Numbered from the stretch's first letter, positions 1 to 7,053 are shown. The stretch: 16,130 bases of DNA from Deltaproteobacteria bacterium (GCA_021414045.1 JAIOPF010000368.1:1552-17681), one strand, 5' to 3'. Notes: generated from the letters alone by a model not told the origin. Made by a program: numbers and translations.

Positions 1-2
1 GC

Positions 3-482
3 GTGCCATGTCGGGCTCGGGGTTACGCCTTGCACGCCGTGAAGTTGAAAGTGACCGTTCCGCCTCAGGTTAGCGACGGTTTTCCCATCCTGTTACAGGG
101 GGAGGGGCATGAGTTGTCTCCGGGGCGGCGGGGAGACATTCAGGTGTTCGTTCACCTGCAGCGGCATGCCTGGTTTTCCTTTGACGGCAAGGACATTATA
201 TGTGAAACCACCGTCGAAATGAGCGAAGCCGCCTTGGGCGGTGAGGTCACGGTTCCTACCCTGGGCGGTACGACGACGCTCCGACTGCCTCCCGGCACCC
301 AATCCGGCCAAGTTTTCCGTCTCAAGGGCCTGGGACTAGGCGGAGATCAATTTATCAAGATCAAAGTCAAAACCCCCATCGCTCTCAATGAAAAAGAACG
401 CTTGCTCCTGCGCCAAATTCAAGATGATCGTGGCTCCGAAGAGCCGGGCCTCTGGCGGCGAGTCAAAAAGTGGTTTTGGTAA
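3..482 (+). CDS. dnaJ: DnaJ (Hsp40) co-chaperone, C-terminal part, 5' end outside window
   Basis: Partial gene: about 160 residues of a protein normally near 370 are present, and the J domain lies upstream of the window. The frame is open to the window edge; the GTG at position 3 is internal, not a start. The first residues (PCRARGY) look like the end of the fourth CxxCxGxG zinc-finger repeat. They are followed by the family's C-terminal substrate-binding domains: LKVTVPPQVSDG, a GDIQVFVHLQRH strand, the AALGGEVTVPTLGG block and the LPPGTQSGQVFRLKGLG block. DnaJ delivers unfolded clients to DnaK and stimulates its ATPase in the cytoplasm. The zinc-finger remnant has Ala where the first Gly of CxGxG usually stands. 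A zinc-finger-containing DnaJ fits better than CbpA, which lacks the finger. The lipoprotein gene downstream starts 15 nt after this stop and is probably co-transcribed. Confidence 0.9.
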   Translation: MPCRARGYALHAVKLKVTVPPQVSDGFPILLQGEGHELSPGRRGDIQVFVHLQRHAWFSFDGKDIICETTVEMSEAALGGEVTVPTLGGTTTLRLPPGTQSGQVFRLKGLGLGGDQFIKIKVKTPIALNEKERLLLRQIQDDRGSEEPGLWRRVKKWFW

Positions 483-497
483 AATAAGGAATCCTCG

Positions 498-2462
498 ATG
501 CGAAAAAGCTTTTTTCTCCGAATCCGAATTCCTCTCCTGACGTTTTTGTTGGTCGCCTCCATGGGCTGCCAGATGATGAAGGGAGGGGGCGGAGGCGGAA
601 AAGTGAAGTATCCCAACGCGGTGACCGCCGAGATGCGTTCCGAATACGCCTTGGCCGAGAACGACTTCAAGGCCCAGCGCTATCCCCAAGCCGAGACCGC
701 CTATCAAAATTTCATCCAACGGTATCCTTACAACGAATTGACCGACAGCGCCCAGTTTCGCGTCGGTCAAATCCAGATGTTGCGTAAGGATTACGACGGC
801 GCCACCGCCACCTTCGATCGTTTGATCAGCAAGACCCCCGATCCCGGCGTCGCCTCGCGGGCGCGGGTTAAGGCCGGTATCAGCCAATTCCGCCTGAACA
901 ACTACCAAAAGAGCCTCGATTATTTCGACAAGACCAACCCCAGCGACTTGGGCGAGAATGACCGCATCAAATTGGGCGGCTTGGCACTGACGGCCATCGA
1001 CAAATCGGGGGTTTCCTCCGAGCGCAAAGGTTTCTACGACGCCGTGCTGCTCGACTCTTACGAGGATCTTGGCGACTCCGCGGTGCAGTCGAAGTACGGC
1101 TCCGAGGCTCCTTTAAGGCAAGACGTCCTGAGCGGCCTGAAGAGTTGGACGATGAAGCCGGCGCCGGTCAATCAGCTCGATCCTCGGCTTCCCACTTACA
1201 AGGCCAAGGTCAGCGAACCCTACATCGATTACAAGCTCGGCATGTCCTATTACAACGCGGGCGACCAAAAGTTGGCCAAGAAATACCTGGGGCGTTTGAA
1301 TGGCCGTTTTCCCAACGATCCCCTCACTCGCGAAGCTCAGCCGGTGATCGCGAAATTGGGCGGAGTGAAAGAAGGCAAAGAGCCCAAAGGTCCCGCGGGC
1401 AGGGTCTACAAGATCGGCGTCATCTTGCCGCTTTCGGGGAAATATGAAGTTTACGGCGCGAATACCCTCAAGGGCATGGAGTGCGCCGCGAGCGTGAAGG
1501 CGCCCTGCACTGGCGTCAATAATATCCAGATCGTCAGCCGTGATGACCAAGGCGATCCCGCTCTCGCGGTGAAGGCCGTGGACGAGTTGGTGACCCAAGA
1601 GAAGGTCTCCGCCATCATCGGGCCGCTTTCCTCGGCCTCCGCGCAGGCCGCCGCCAAGCGAGCCGAAGAGCTCAACGTGGTCATGATCAGCCTGGCGCAA
1701 AAGGAAGGCATTCCCGAGACCGGTCCCCGCATTTTCCGGTTCAGCCTGACGCCAGGCGAGCAAGTTCGCGCCGTCCTGGAAGAGTCGGTCAAGAAACGGA
1801 ATAAAAAGCTCATCGCCGTGCTCTATCCGAATTCGAATTACGGGAAAGTGCTGGCGAACACGATGAAGGACATGGCGCCGAAGTACGGCGCCAACGTCAC
1901 TGTCTCTCAGGGCTATAACGGCACCAATAATATTTCGGATGAATTGCGGCAACTGAAGCTAGGCGTGTCCCAGGCTTCTTCCACCGTTCCCTTGGGCTTC
2001 GAAGCCCTGTTCATCCCGGATTCTTACGCGGCGATTCTTAAGATCGTCCCCAGCCTGAAGAACGCCGGAATCGACAATATTCTCCTGCTCGGCACCAACG
2101 CCTGGAACGATCCCAGCATCGCCACCAAGTCCAACGGATTGTTGGATCAGTCGGTCTTCCTCGATATCTATTTCAAGGAATCCGACAGTCCCGCCGTGAA
2201 GGAGTTCGTCCAAGAATTCCAATCGGCCTATGGCGGATCGCCTTCGACTCTCGAGGCGACGGGTTACGACGCCGTCCGCTTCTTGGGGCAGGCCCTGCAG
2301 AACAAGAAGGCTTCCTCGACGAATGACGTCCAGCAGGCCGTCGCGAACATGCGCGGTTATCGCGGCGTCACCGGATTGCGCTCCTTCCTTCCAGAGCGGG
2401 AAGCCCAGGTCGAGCCCTACATGCTGACCATCGAAGGCGGCGTGATCAAAGAATTGAAGTAG
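498..2462 (+). CDS. LpoA/LppC-like lipoprotein: TPR region plus periplasmic-binding-protein fold
   Basis: A 654-residue exported protein. The N-terminus has two Arg, one Lys and a hydrophobic segment ending in VASMGC, a slightly atypical lipobox with Ser at -3, then a six-Gly run after the lipidated Cys. Residues about 45-290 contain TPR-like helical repeats (ALAENDFKAQRYPQAETAYQ; FRVGQIQMLRKDYDGATATF). From about residue 304 (YKIGVILPLSGKY) to the end the protein is a type I periplasmic-binding (Leu/Ile/Val-binding) fold, with typical segments AIIGPLSSASAQAAAKRAEE and ATGYDAVRFL. This two-part architecture matches LpoA/LppC, the outer-membrane lipoprotein that activates class A penicillin-binding proteins. 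A solute-binding protein of a branched-chain amino-acid transporter is less likely because of the TPR half and the lack of transporter genes. The start is supported by AAGGA at 486-490, seven bases ahead of the ATG. thiL follows after 12 nt. Confidence 0.82.
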   Translation: MRKSFFLRIRIPLLTFLLVASMGCQMMKGGGGGGKVKYPNAVTAEMRSEYALAENDFKAQRYPQAETAYQNFIQRYPYNELTDSAQFRVGQIQMLRKDYDGATATFDRLISKTPDPGVASRARVKAGISQFRLNNYQKSLDYFDKTNPSDLGENDRIKLGGLALTAIDKSGVSSERKGFYDAVLLDSYEDLGDSAVQSKYGSEAPLRQDVLSGLKSWTMKPAPVNQLDPRLPTYKAKVSEPYIDYKLGMSYYNAGDQKLAKKYLGRLNGRFPNDPLTREAQPVIAKLGGVKEGKEPKGPAGRVYKIGVILPLSGKYEVYGANTLKGMECAASVKAPCTGVNNIQIVSRDDQGDPALAVKAVDELVTQEKVSAIIGPLSSASAQAAAKRAEELNVVMISLAQKEGIPETGPRIFRFSLTPGEQVRAVLEESVKKRNKKLIAVLYPNSNYGKVLANTMKDMAPKYGANVTVSQGYNGTNNISDELRQLKLGVSQASSTVPLGFEALFIPDSYAAILKIVPSLKNAGIDNILLLGTNAWNDPSIATKSNGLLDQSVFLDIYFKESDSPAVKEFVQEFQSAYGGSPSTLEATGYDAVRFLGQALQNKKASSTNDVQQAVANMRGYRGVTGLRSFLPEREAQVEPYMLTIEGGVIKELK

Positions 2463-2474
2463 GGCGGATCGCCT

Positions 2475-3470
2475 ATGGCCAAACTCCGGGACATCGGCGA
2501 ATTCGGCCTGATCCAAAGACTCGAAAGCATCCTCCCCGCGAAGGTCTCCAAAAAATGGACGCAGGGCATCGGTGACGACACTGCCGTTCGCCGCCTCCCC
2601 GGCGGCGTCCATGAGCTATTCACCCAAGATATTTTGTTGGAAGGCGTGCACTTTCTCCCCGGCAATTTGGCCCGCTGGGAAGAGATAGGCTGGAAGGCCT
2701 TGGCCGTGAATCTCAGCGACATCGCGGCGATGGGTGGGGAGCCGATCGGAGCGCTGGTCGGCTTGGGGCTGCCCAGCTCGGCCAAGGTCGAGGAGGTCGA
2801 GGCTCTCTACCGTGGCATCGCGAAATGCTCGAAAAAATATTCCTGTCCGGTCATCGGCGGCGATACCAATGCCTCGAAGGGGGGCTGGGTGATTTCGGCG
2901 ACGGTCTTGGGAGAGACGAGGCAAAGACCCTTGCTGCGCCGCTCGGCCCGCGCAGGCGATAGTCTGTGGGTCACCGGAGATCTTGGGTCCGCGGCCTTGG
3001 GCTGGAAATTAATGCAGCGTCGGAAATCTCCGGTGGACGCCCAGCCTTTTCTCAAACGCTTCCTGACTCCCGAGCCTCGTATGGATTGGGGGCGACTCTT
3101 GGCCAAAAGCGGCATGGTTGGCGCCTGCATCGATGTCAGCGATGGACTCGCGGGAGACCTGGGGCATCTTTCCCGGGCATCGGGCCTTGGCTTCGATGTG
3201 GACTTGAATCGACTGCCGCGGCATCTCGCATTTTCGAAACTCTGTGCGTCGATGAAGCTCAAACCCTATGAATTGCTCTTGGCAGGGGGTGAGGACTACG
3301 AGCTTTTGTTCACCGTCCGGGCGGGAAAAGAAACCGCTTTTCAAAAGCTGCCGCTGTCACGAGGGGTGAAGGTCGCTTGCATCGGCCGAGCGCGTGACGG
3401 TACCGGCATCCGCTGGCTGGAAGATGGAATAGGCATGAAGCAAAAGCCGAGGGGATTCCGGCATTTCTGA
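2475..3470 (+). CDS. thiL: Thiamine-monophosphate kinase
   Basis: A 331-residue cytoplasmic enzyme that phosphorylates thiamine monophosphate to thiamine diphosphate with ATP. Family landmarks are clear and in order: EFGLIQRL near the N-terminus, GIGDDTAV (31-38), the TQDILLEGVHF segment (50-60), LAVNLSDIAAMGG (76-88), the VIGGDTNASKGG segment, DVSDGLAGDLGHL around residue 220, and LLAGGEDYELLF near 270. The acidic residues of these motifs bind Mg-ATP and substrate in the PurM/ThiL superfamily. Length is normal. The ATG follows AGGGCGGA at a usable distance. It sits 12 nt after the LpoA-like gene, so it is likely the last gene of the dnaJ-lipoprotein-thiL transcript. It converges on the lipoprotein gene, whose stop is only 4 nt away. 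No other thiamine gene is nearby. Confidence 0.95.
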   Translation: MAKLRDIGEFGLIQRLESILPAKVSKKWTQGIGDDTAVRRLPGGVHELFTQDILLEGVHFLPGNLARWEEIGWKALAVNLSDIAAMGGEPIGALVGLGLPSSAKVEEVEALYRGIAKCSKKYSCPVIGGDTNASKGGWVISATVLGETRQRPLLRRSARAGDSLWVTGDLGSAALGWKLMQRRKSPVDAQPFLKRFLTPEPRMDWGRLLAKSGMVGACIDVSDGLAGDLGHLSRASGLGFDVDLNRLPRHLAFSKLCASMKLKPYELLLAGGEDYELLFTVRAGKETAFQKLPLSRGVKVACIGRARDGTGIRWLEDGIGMKQKPRGFRHF

Positions 3471-3474
3471 TGGA

Positions 3475-4158
3475 TTAGCAGCCTTCTCCGCTGCAAATAC
3501 AATTATCAGCCAGCTGCTGGTTGTTGTTTAGGTCGAGGGTATCCCAAACGCAATCAACGATGACGCCGCCACCCGGCTCCAGGCAATTGGTGCGGAAGCC
3601 ACCATAAACGGTCCCCGTGGCCTCTGCGCTGTCCGGCGAAGAAACGACGAAAAGATCCAAATCCCGGAAAAACCCCGAGCATCCCGTGTTGCTGCTTTGC
3701 AGCGTGTTGTTCACCGGCGAAGAACCTTCGCTGAAGTCGATGTTGAGCGTCAAGGTCGTTCCGTCTTGCTCGTAGTCGCCGCTGAAGCTGACCGCACCCG
3801 TCATTCCGTTGCAACCTTGGAAATTCATGGCGAGGTCGAAGGTGCCGGAGGTGGCATCGCCGTTATTGGTGCCGGAGACGGTGCCGGTTCCGCCCGATTC
3901 GCAATTGAAACCTTGGTCGATGGACGCATTCTTGTCCGTGACCACGTTTTTAATGGCGCGAAGGGCGGGGGAGTCCTCGGTGAAAATCGACTCGAGGCCG
4001 TCGGCCACCGCGGTGAAACCATCGTCGAAGGTCTGGACGGTATCATCGACTCCCTTGCCCGGAACGGCGCCGCCGCTGCAAGCGCCTAATCCCACCGACA
4101 GCGCGGTTAAGGTGAAGAGGGTAGTCATTAAATTAGAGGAAAGTCGGATTAATTTCAT
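3475..4158 (-). CDS. Cysteine-rich lipoprotein of unknown function
   Basis: A 227-residue predicted lipoprotein that I do not recognise. The N-terminus (MKLIRLSSN, then the hydrophobic stretch TTLFTLTALSVGLGAC) ends in a good lipobox LGAC, followed by a Ser/Gly-rich linker. The mature part has eight further cysteines, an even number compatible with four disulfides, and ends in the cluster CICSGEGC. A central stretch rich in Gly, Thr, Asn and Ser (GTGTVSGTNNGDATSGTF) followed by alternating polar/hydrophobic segments suggests a small beta-rich extracellular domain. Start choice is strong: on the reverse strand AGGAG (complement of 4166-4170) lies seven bases ahead of the ATG. It is divergent from the hydrolase gene and tail-to-tail with thiL. 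Codon use matches its neighbours. Confidence 0.75.
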   Translation of the reverse strand: MKLIRLSSNLMTTLFTLTALSVGLGACSGGAVPGKGVDDTVQTFDDGFTAVADGLESIFTEDSPALRAIKNVVTDKNASIDQGFNCESGGTGTVSGTNNGDATSGTFDLAMNFQGCNGMTGAVSFSGDYEQDGTTLTLNIDFSEGSSPVNNTLQSSNTGCSGFFRDLDLFVVSSPDSAEATGTVYGGFRTNCLEPGGGVIVDCVWDTLDLNNNQQLADNCICSGEGC

Positions 4159-4275
4159 CGGTTGGCTCCTAATAGGATTTAGGGGCTAACAAGAGACGAG
4201 CGAGGATGACAACCTAATTTATTTACCCTCAATTTTTTGATGGAAAGCGATGTTCTCTCGAATAAGATCCCACTC
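4159..4275. other. Divergent intergenic region between lipoprotein and hydrolase genes
   Basis: This 117-bp AT-rich gap must hold the promoters for both divergent genes. On the reverse strand AGGAG (4166-4170) is the ribosome-binding site of the lipoprotein gene. On the forward strand ATGACA (4206-4211) resembles a -35 box, but no convincing -10 sits at the right distance, so I do not call a promoter. An in-frame TTG/ATG pair at 4237 and 4240 would extend the hydrolase by 12-13 residues but has no Shine-Dalgarno sequence. Confidence 0.4.
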
Positions 4276-5055
4276 ATGAAAAAACTTCTTCTCGCTTTCA
4301 TCATGGCGCTAATTTCCGTATCGGCCCACGCCGAGATCAAAACCCAAGTCGTCGATTATTCCTACGAGGGAGTCACTCTGAAGGGCTACCTCGCCTGGGA
4401 CGATGCCATCTCGGGCAAGCGCCCGGGCGTGATGGTGGTGCATGAATGGTGGGGCTTGAACGACTATGCCCGGAAGCGCACCGAACAATTGGCCAGGCTG
4501 GGCTATGTCGCCTTCGCCGCCGACATGTACGGGGACGGCAAATCCACGACGCATCCCGAGGAAGCCGGAAAAATGATGGGAGCGGTTCGCGAAAATATGA
4601 AGACCTGGTTGGGTCGGGCGAATGCCGCCTTGCAGGTATTGCGCGATAATCCTTTGGTCGACGCCAAATCCCTGGCCGCGATTGGTTACTGCTTCGGGGG
4701 CGCGACGGTTTTGCAGATGGCTTATAGCGGCGCGGACCTCGCGGCGGTCGTCAGTTTTCACGGGGCCTTGGTGGTTCCAAATTCGACTCAGGCCATCAAG
4801 GCTCGAATTTTGATTTTGCATGGCGCCGAGGACCCTTTCGTTACGGCGGATACCATCGAAAAGTTAAAGGCGGCCCTGGATCAAGGAAAAGTGAAATACA
4901 AGTTCATCGCCTATACCAAGGCCGTCCATGGTTTCACCAATCCCGACGCGGACAAGGCCGGGATGAAAGGCGTCGCCTACCAGGCCGAGGCCGACCGCCT
5001 TTCTTGGCAGGAAATGCTCTCTTTGTTTCACGAAGTGATGGGGCCTGGAAAATAA
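4276..5055 (+). CDS. Secreted dienelactone hydrolase family protein (alpha/beta hydrolase)
   Basis: A 259-residue enzyme with an N-terminal Sec signal peptide (MKKLLLAFIMALISVSAHA, predicted cut after AHA). The start was placed at 4276 because it puts the KK-plus-hydrophobic segment exactly at the N-terminus. The mature part is a dienelactone-hydrolase-type alpha/beta fold: HEWWGLNDYARKR near the oxyanion region, AADMYG, and a nucleophile elbow GYCFGG with Cys139. Asp186 (HGAEDPF) and His218 (VHGFTN) complete a Cys-Asp-His triad, as in true dienelactone hydrolases. The family cleaves lactones and esters; the real substrate cannot be told from sequence. A periplasmic location is expected from the signal peptide, unlike the cytoplasmic chlorocatechol-pathway enzymes, and no aromatic-degradation genes are nearby. 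It is probably monocistronic, ending at the hairpins at 5072-5119. Confidence 0.88.
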   Translation: MKKLLLAFIMALISVSAHAEIKTQVVDYSYEGVTLKGYLAWDDAISGKRPGVMVVHEWWGLNDYARKRTEQLARLGYVAFAADMYGDGKSTTHPEEAGKMMGAVRENMKTWLGRANAALQVLRDNPLVDAKSLAAIGYCFGGATVLQMAYSGADLAAVVSFHGALVVPNSTQAIKARILILHGAEDPFVTADTIEKLKAALDQGKVKYKFIAYTKAVHGFTNPDADKAGMKGVAYQAEADRLSWQEMLSLFHEVMGPGK

Positions 5056-5071
5056 AAAAAAGTACAGGGCG

Positions 5072-5119
5072 CCCCCGAAATCCTGGGGCATTTCGGGGGG
5101 TTCCTGCCCCATTGTTTTT
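5072..5119. terminator. Two overlapping hairpins, probable (bidirectional) terminator
   Basis: The arms at 5072-5081 (CCCCCGAAAT) and 5090-5099 (ATTTCGGGGG) form a perfect 10-bp stem with an 8-base loop. A second stem pairs 5084-5090 (TGGGGCA) with 5105-5111 (TGCCCCA) and is followed by TTGTTTTT, the usual U-tract of an intrinsic terminator. The second left arm lies in the first loop and shares base 5090, so the two folds compete. An A-run at 5054-5061 would give a U-tract for transcription from the opposite strand. It sits 17 nt after the hydrolase stop. Confidence 0.65.
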
Positions 5120-5161
5120 GGTGGGCTTGGGGTCTGAAAACTCCCTTTCCAGGCCCCCTTC

Positions 5162-5201
5162 CAAAAATTGAAGCGATTTTTGCCGAAAAACCCGCGTTTT
5201 C
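5162..5201. promoter_or_regulatory. Two A/T-arm dyads upstream of the sigma-54 promoter, possible activator sites
   Basis: The first dyad is CAAAAAT (5162-5168) with ATTTTTG (5176-5182). The second is GAAAA (5185-5189) with TTTTC (5197-5201). Their centres are about 21 bp apart, two helical turns, and lie about 50-70 bp upstream of the expected transcription start. A weaker relative, GAAA...TTTC, occurs at 5136-5149. The spacing suits a dimeric enhancer-binding protein, but this is inference; A/T-rich intergenic DNA yields such dyads by chance. Confidence 0.3.
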
Positions 5202-5214
5202 TCGAACTCCTTGC

Positions 5215-5230
5215 TGGCACGAAGCTTGCT
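5215..5230 (+). promoter_or_regulatory. Sigma-54 (RpoN) -24/-12 promoter
   Basis: TGGCACGAAGCTTGCT matches the sigma-54 consensus TGGCACG-N4-TTGC(A/T) at every fixed position, with correct spacing between the GG and GC doublets. Transcription should start about 12 bases after the GC, near 5241, giving a leader of about 30 nt that contains the ribosome-binding site at 5259-5265. Sigma-54 promoters need an ATP-hydrolysing enhancer-binding activator; none is encoded in this window. Confidence 0.88.
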
Positions 5231-5258
5231 TAAATATCAGTCAGCGGAATCTGTTCTT

Positions 5259-5265
5259 AAGGAGG
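5259..5265 (+). promoter_or_regulatory. Strong Shine-Dalgarno sequence
   Basis: AAGGAGG lies seven bases before the ATG at 5273. It is the strongest ribosome-binding site in the window and fixes the start of the sigma-54-driven gene. It contrasts with many neighbours that have none. Confidence 0.85.
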
Positions 5266-5272
5266 ATCGAGG

Positions 5273-5896
5273 ATGCAGGACACGACTGGAATCGAAACGG
5301 GCTTTCCCCACACCGTCCATTTTGACTTAGGCGCCGAGCTGGCTTTGAAGAGCACGGAAATCCGCGCCGCCACCGACCCCATCGCCTTGCTGACCTTGGC
5401 CGACTGGGCCCTAGCCGGAGACTTCGAGGCGGAGGCCGCCCTGCTGGGCCTCTCGGCGGATCGCAATGCCTACCTGGAAGCGCTTTTGGAAAACGGCTTA
5501 TTGCTCCCGCAATTGGCCGTCCTGGCCGATTTGGGGTGCTCGAACATCCAGGGTCTCTTGGCTGACTTGGTGATCTCGGGACCCGAAGAATTTTTCTTTC
5601 TGATCGCCGGAACCGCGGCGGAAGGTTGCCGCAGTTCCTTCGCTCTCCTCAACGAAACCGCCACGCTTTCTCACGTGGCCCGCCTGGTCGAATACGGCGA
5701 GACCTACCGCGACGATCCGCTCTACGGAGACATGTTGACTCGCGTGATCGCCAGTACCGAATTTTTCCCTAAAATCTTGGACGTGGCGCTCAGCGGAGAT
5801 TCCGAGGCGGCGTCCCTGGTCTCCCGTTTGGCGGAATTGGGCAATCCCTTCGCCCAGGAATGGGTCTACGTCCCTCGGGCCGTCGGCTTCCATTAA
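5273..5896 (+). CDS. Unknown 207-residue protein under sigma-54 control
   Basis: I do not recognise a family. The protein is acidic, rich in Leu, Ala and Glu, with no signal peptide or membrane segment, so it is probably cytoplasmic. From residue about 30 onward it looks all-helical, with loosely repeated segments (LTLADWALAGDFEAEAALLG; LAVLADLGCSNIQGLLADL; SLVSRLAELGNPFAQEW) that suggest an alpha-helical repeat (HEAT/TPR/Sel1-like) solenoid. The N-terminal 20 residues (MQDTTGIETGFPHTVHFDLG) are different in character. The start is fixed by AAGGAGG, and expression is tied to the sigma-54 promoter at 5215-5230. Sigma-54 genes are commonly linked to motility, nitrogen, surface or stress functions, but nothing in the protein chooses among these. 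The downstream methyltransferase gene begins 45 nt later and could be read through. Confidence 0.82.
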   Translation: MQDTTGIETGFPHTVHFDLGAELALKSTEIRAATDPIALLTLADWALAGDFEAEAALLGLSADRNAYLEALLENGLLLPQLAVLADLGCSNIQGLLADLVISGPEEFFFLIAGTAAEGCRSSFALLNETATLSHVARLVEYGETYRDDPLYGDMLTRVIASTEFFPKILDVALSGDSEAASLVSRLAELGNPFAQEWVYVPRAVGFH

Positions 5897-5923
5897 TTTC
5901 CTTCGGACAATTCGGTGATTTTC

Positions 5924-5938
5924 GGGTAGAGCCTACCC
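5924..5938 (+). promoter_or_regulatory. Small hairpin directly ahead of the rRNA methyltransferase start
   Basis: GGGTAG-AGC-CTACCC is a perfect 6-bp stem with a 3-base loop ending three bases before the ATG at 5942. It occupies the place of a Shine-Dalgarno sequence, and none is visible. It may slow translation initiation or be chance; there is no U-tract, so it is not an intrinsic terminator. Confidence 0.35.
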
Positions 5939-5941
5939 CGT

Positions 5942-7021
5942 ATGGCCGCGGCGAACCGAAATCCGACGAGTATCCTCCAGCATCTCGACGAAATTCCCTT
6001 TTCGATTCCAGGCGAGACTTGGCGTCTGGGCCCCAAGCCCGAACTTATCAAGGCTTCTCCCGACCGGGTCACTCCGCCTTGCGTCTATTTCACCCGCTGC
6101 GGCGGTTGCCAATTGCAACAGATGACCGAAACGCGCCAAGCCTCGGAAAAGCAGCGATGGCTGGTGGATCTCCTGAAAGGAGTGGCATCGGAAGAGAAGA
6201 TCCTTCCGCTGCTCCCTTCGCCGAAAAACTGGAACTACCGCCGTCGCATTCAGCTCCACGTGGGGCCCAAAGGTGAAGTCGGTTTTTATGCGGTGAAGAG
6301 CCGTCAGGTCATCGATATCGAGTCCTGCGCCATCGCCGACCCAGCCTTGAACGCCAAGCTGCCCGAAGTTCGCCGGCTCGCCGCGGAGGTGCTGGCGGCG
6401 CCCAAGAGGCCCGCTTCCTTGAGCTATGAGTTGACCTTGCGGGACGACGGCCAGGTGGAGATCGCTCGCGACGGAGAGGGGCGTAGCTTCATCCAGGTCA
6501 ATCCCGAGGCGAATCGGGTCTTGATCGAGGTGCTACGCCGGGCTTTGGACGAGATCCGTCCGAAGAGCGTCCTGGAATTGTTCGCTGGCAATGGGAACCT
6601 GAGCTACTCCTTGGTGACGCCGGAGCGTCCATGGTTGGCGGTGGAATCCAATCCTCTAGCGGTGGAAGCGGGGAGGGCGACCCCGGCTCCGGAGGGTTCC
6701 GGGGTTGATTGGCGGGAAGGGGAGGCGGCCAAGGTCGCGGCCCAACTCTATCAATCTGGCAAAAGTTTCGATGTGGTGTTGCTCGACCCGCCGCGCGGGG
6801 GAGCTGAGGATTGTCTTCCGATGTTTCGTCAGTGGCGGCCTCCCGCCATTCTTTATGTTTCTTGCCACGTCCCGGTCTTACGCAAGGACCTCCAAGTCTT
6901 GCAAAAGTCCGGTTACGAGGTGGAATGGCTACAGCCCATCGACTTTTTTCCTCAGACCTTGAACCTGGAAACCCTAATCTATCTGCGCTTAAATCCCATG
7001 GCGCACCCCGTCAAAAAATAA
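5942..7021 (+). CDS. TrmA/RlmD-family 23S rRNA (uracil-C5)-methyltransferase, short N-terminus
   Basis: A 359-residue enzyme of the RNA m5U methyltransferase family (RlmC/RlmD, older name RumA/RumB). Four cysteines for a [4Fe-4S] cluster are visible: Cys47, Cys53 and Cys56 (CVYFTRCGGC) and Cys129 (IESCAIA). The SAM-binding motif ELFAGNGNLS, the LLDPPRGGAEDCL motif, the catalytic nucleophile Cys308 (VSCHVP, where SCNP is more common) and the terminal general base Glu343 (LNLET) are all present. The Fe-S cluster argues for an rRNA rather than tRNA (TrmA) target, but the exact uridine cannot be told. It is shorter than typical RlmD (about 430), because the N-terminal TRAM RNA-binding domain is reduced to a short remnant (FSIPGETWRLG). 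An in-frame stop at 5927-5929 excludes a longer N-terminus. No ribosome-binding site is evident. Confidence 0.87.
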   Translation: MAAANRNPTSILQHLDEIPFSIPGETWRLGPKPELIKASPDRVTPPCVYFTRCGGCQLQQMTETRQASEKQRWLVDLLKGVASEEKILPLLPSPKNWNYRRRIQLHVGPKGEVGFYAVKSRQVIDIESCAIADPALNAKLPEVRRLAAEVLAAPKRPASLSYELTLRDDGQVEIARDGEGRSFIQVNPEANRVLIEVLRRALDEIRPKSVLELFAGNGNLSYSLVTPERPWLAVESNPLAVEAGRATPAPEGSGVDWREGEAAKVAAQLYQSGKSFDVVLLDPPRGGAEDCLPMFRQWRPPAILYVSCHVPVLRKDLQVLQKSGYEVEWLQPIDFFPQTLNLETLIYLRLNPMAHPVKK

Positions 7022-7042
7022 GTTATCCCAGGGGGTTATCCC
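7022..7042. repeat. Direct repeat GTTATCCC ahead of kdd
   Basis: GTTATCCC occurs at 7022-7029 and again at 7035-7042, 13 bp apart, between the methyltransferase stop and kdd. The second copy overlaps the expected -35 region of the kdd promoter, so the pair could be a regulator site. It may equally be chance in a short gap. Confidence 0.3.
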
Positions 7043-7053
7043 TCTTTTTTAAA

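Noticed and set aside
3478..3494. GCAGC/GCTGC hairpin after thiL as a terminator
   Set aside because: The stem is only five base pairs with no U-tract on the thiL strand, and it lies inside the lipoprotein coding region.
4237..4275. Upstream TTG/ATG starts for the dienelactone hydrolase gene
   Set aside because: They would bury the signal peptide behind 12-13 polar residues and have no Shine-Dalgarno sequence.
7031..7050. AGGG...CCCT followed by a T-run as an intrinsic terminator before kdd
   Set aside because: The stem is only four base pairs, so termination is doubtful, though the T-run is real.
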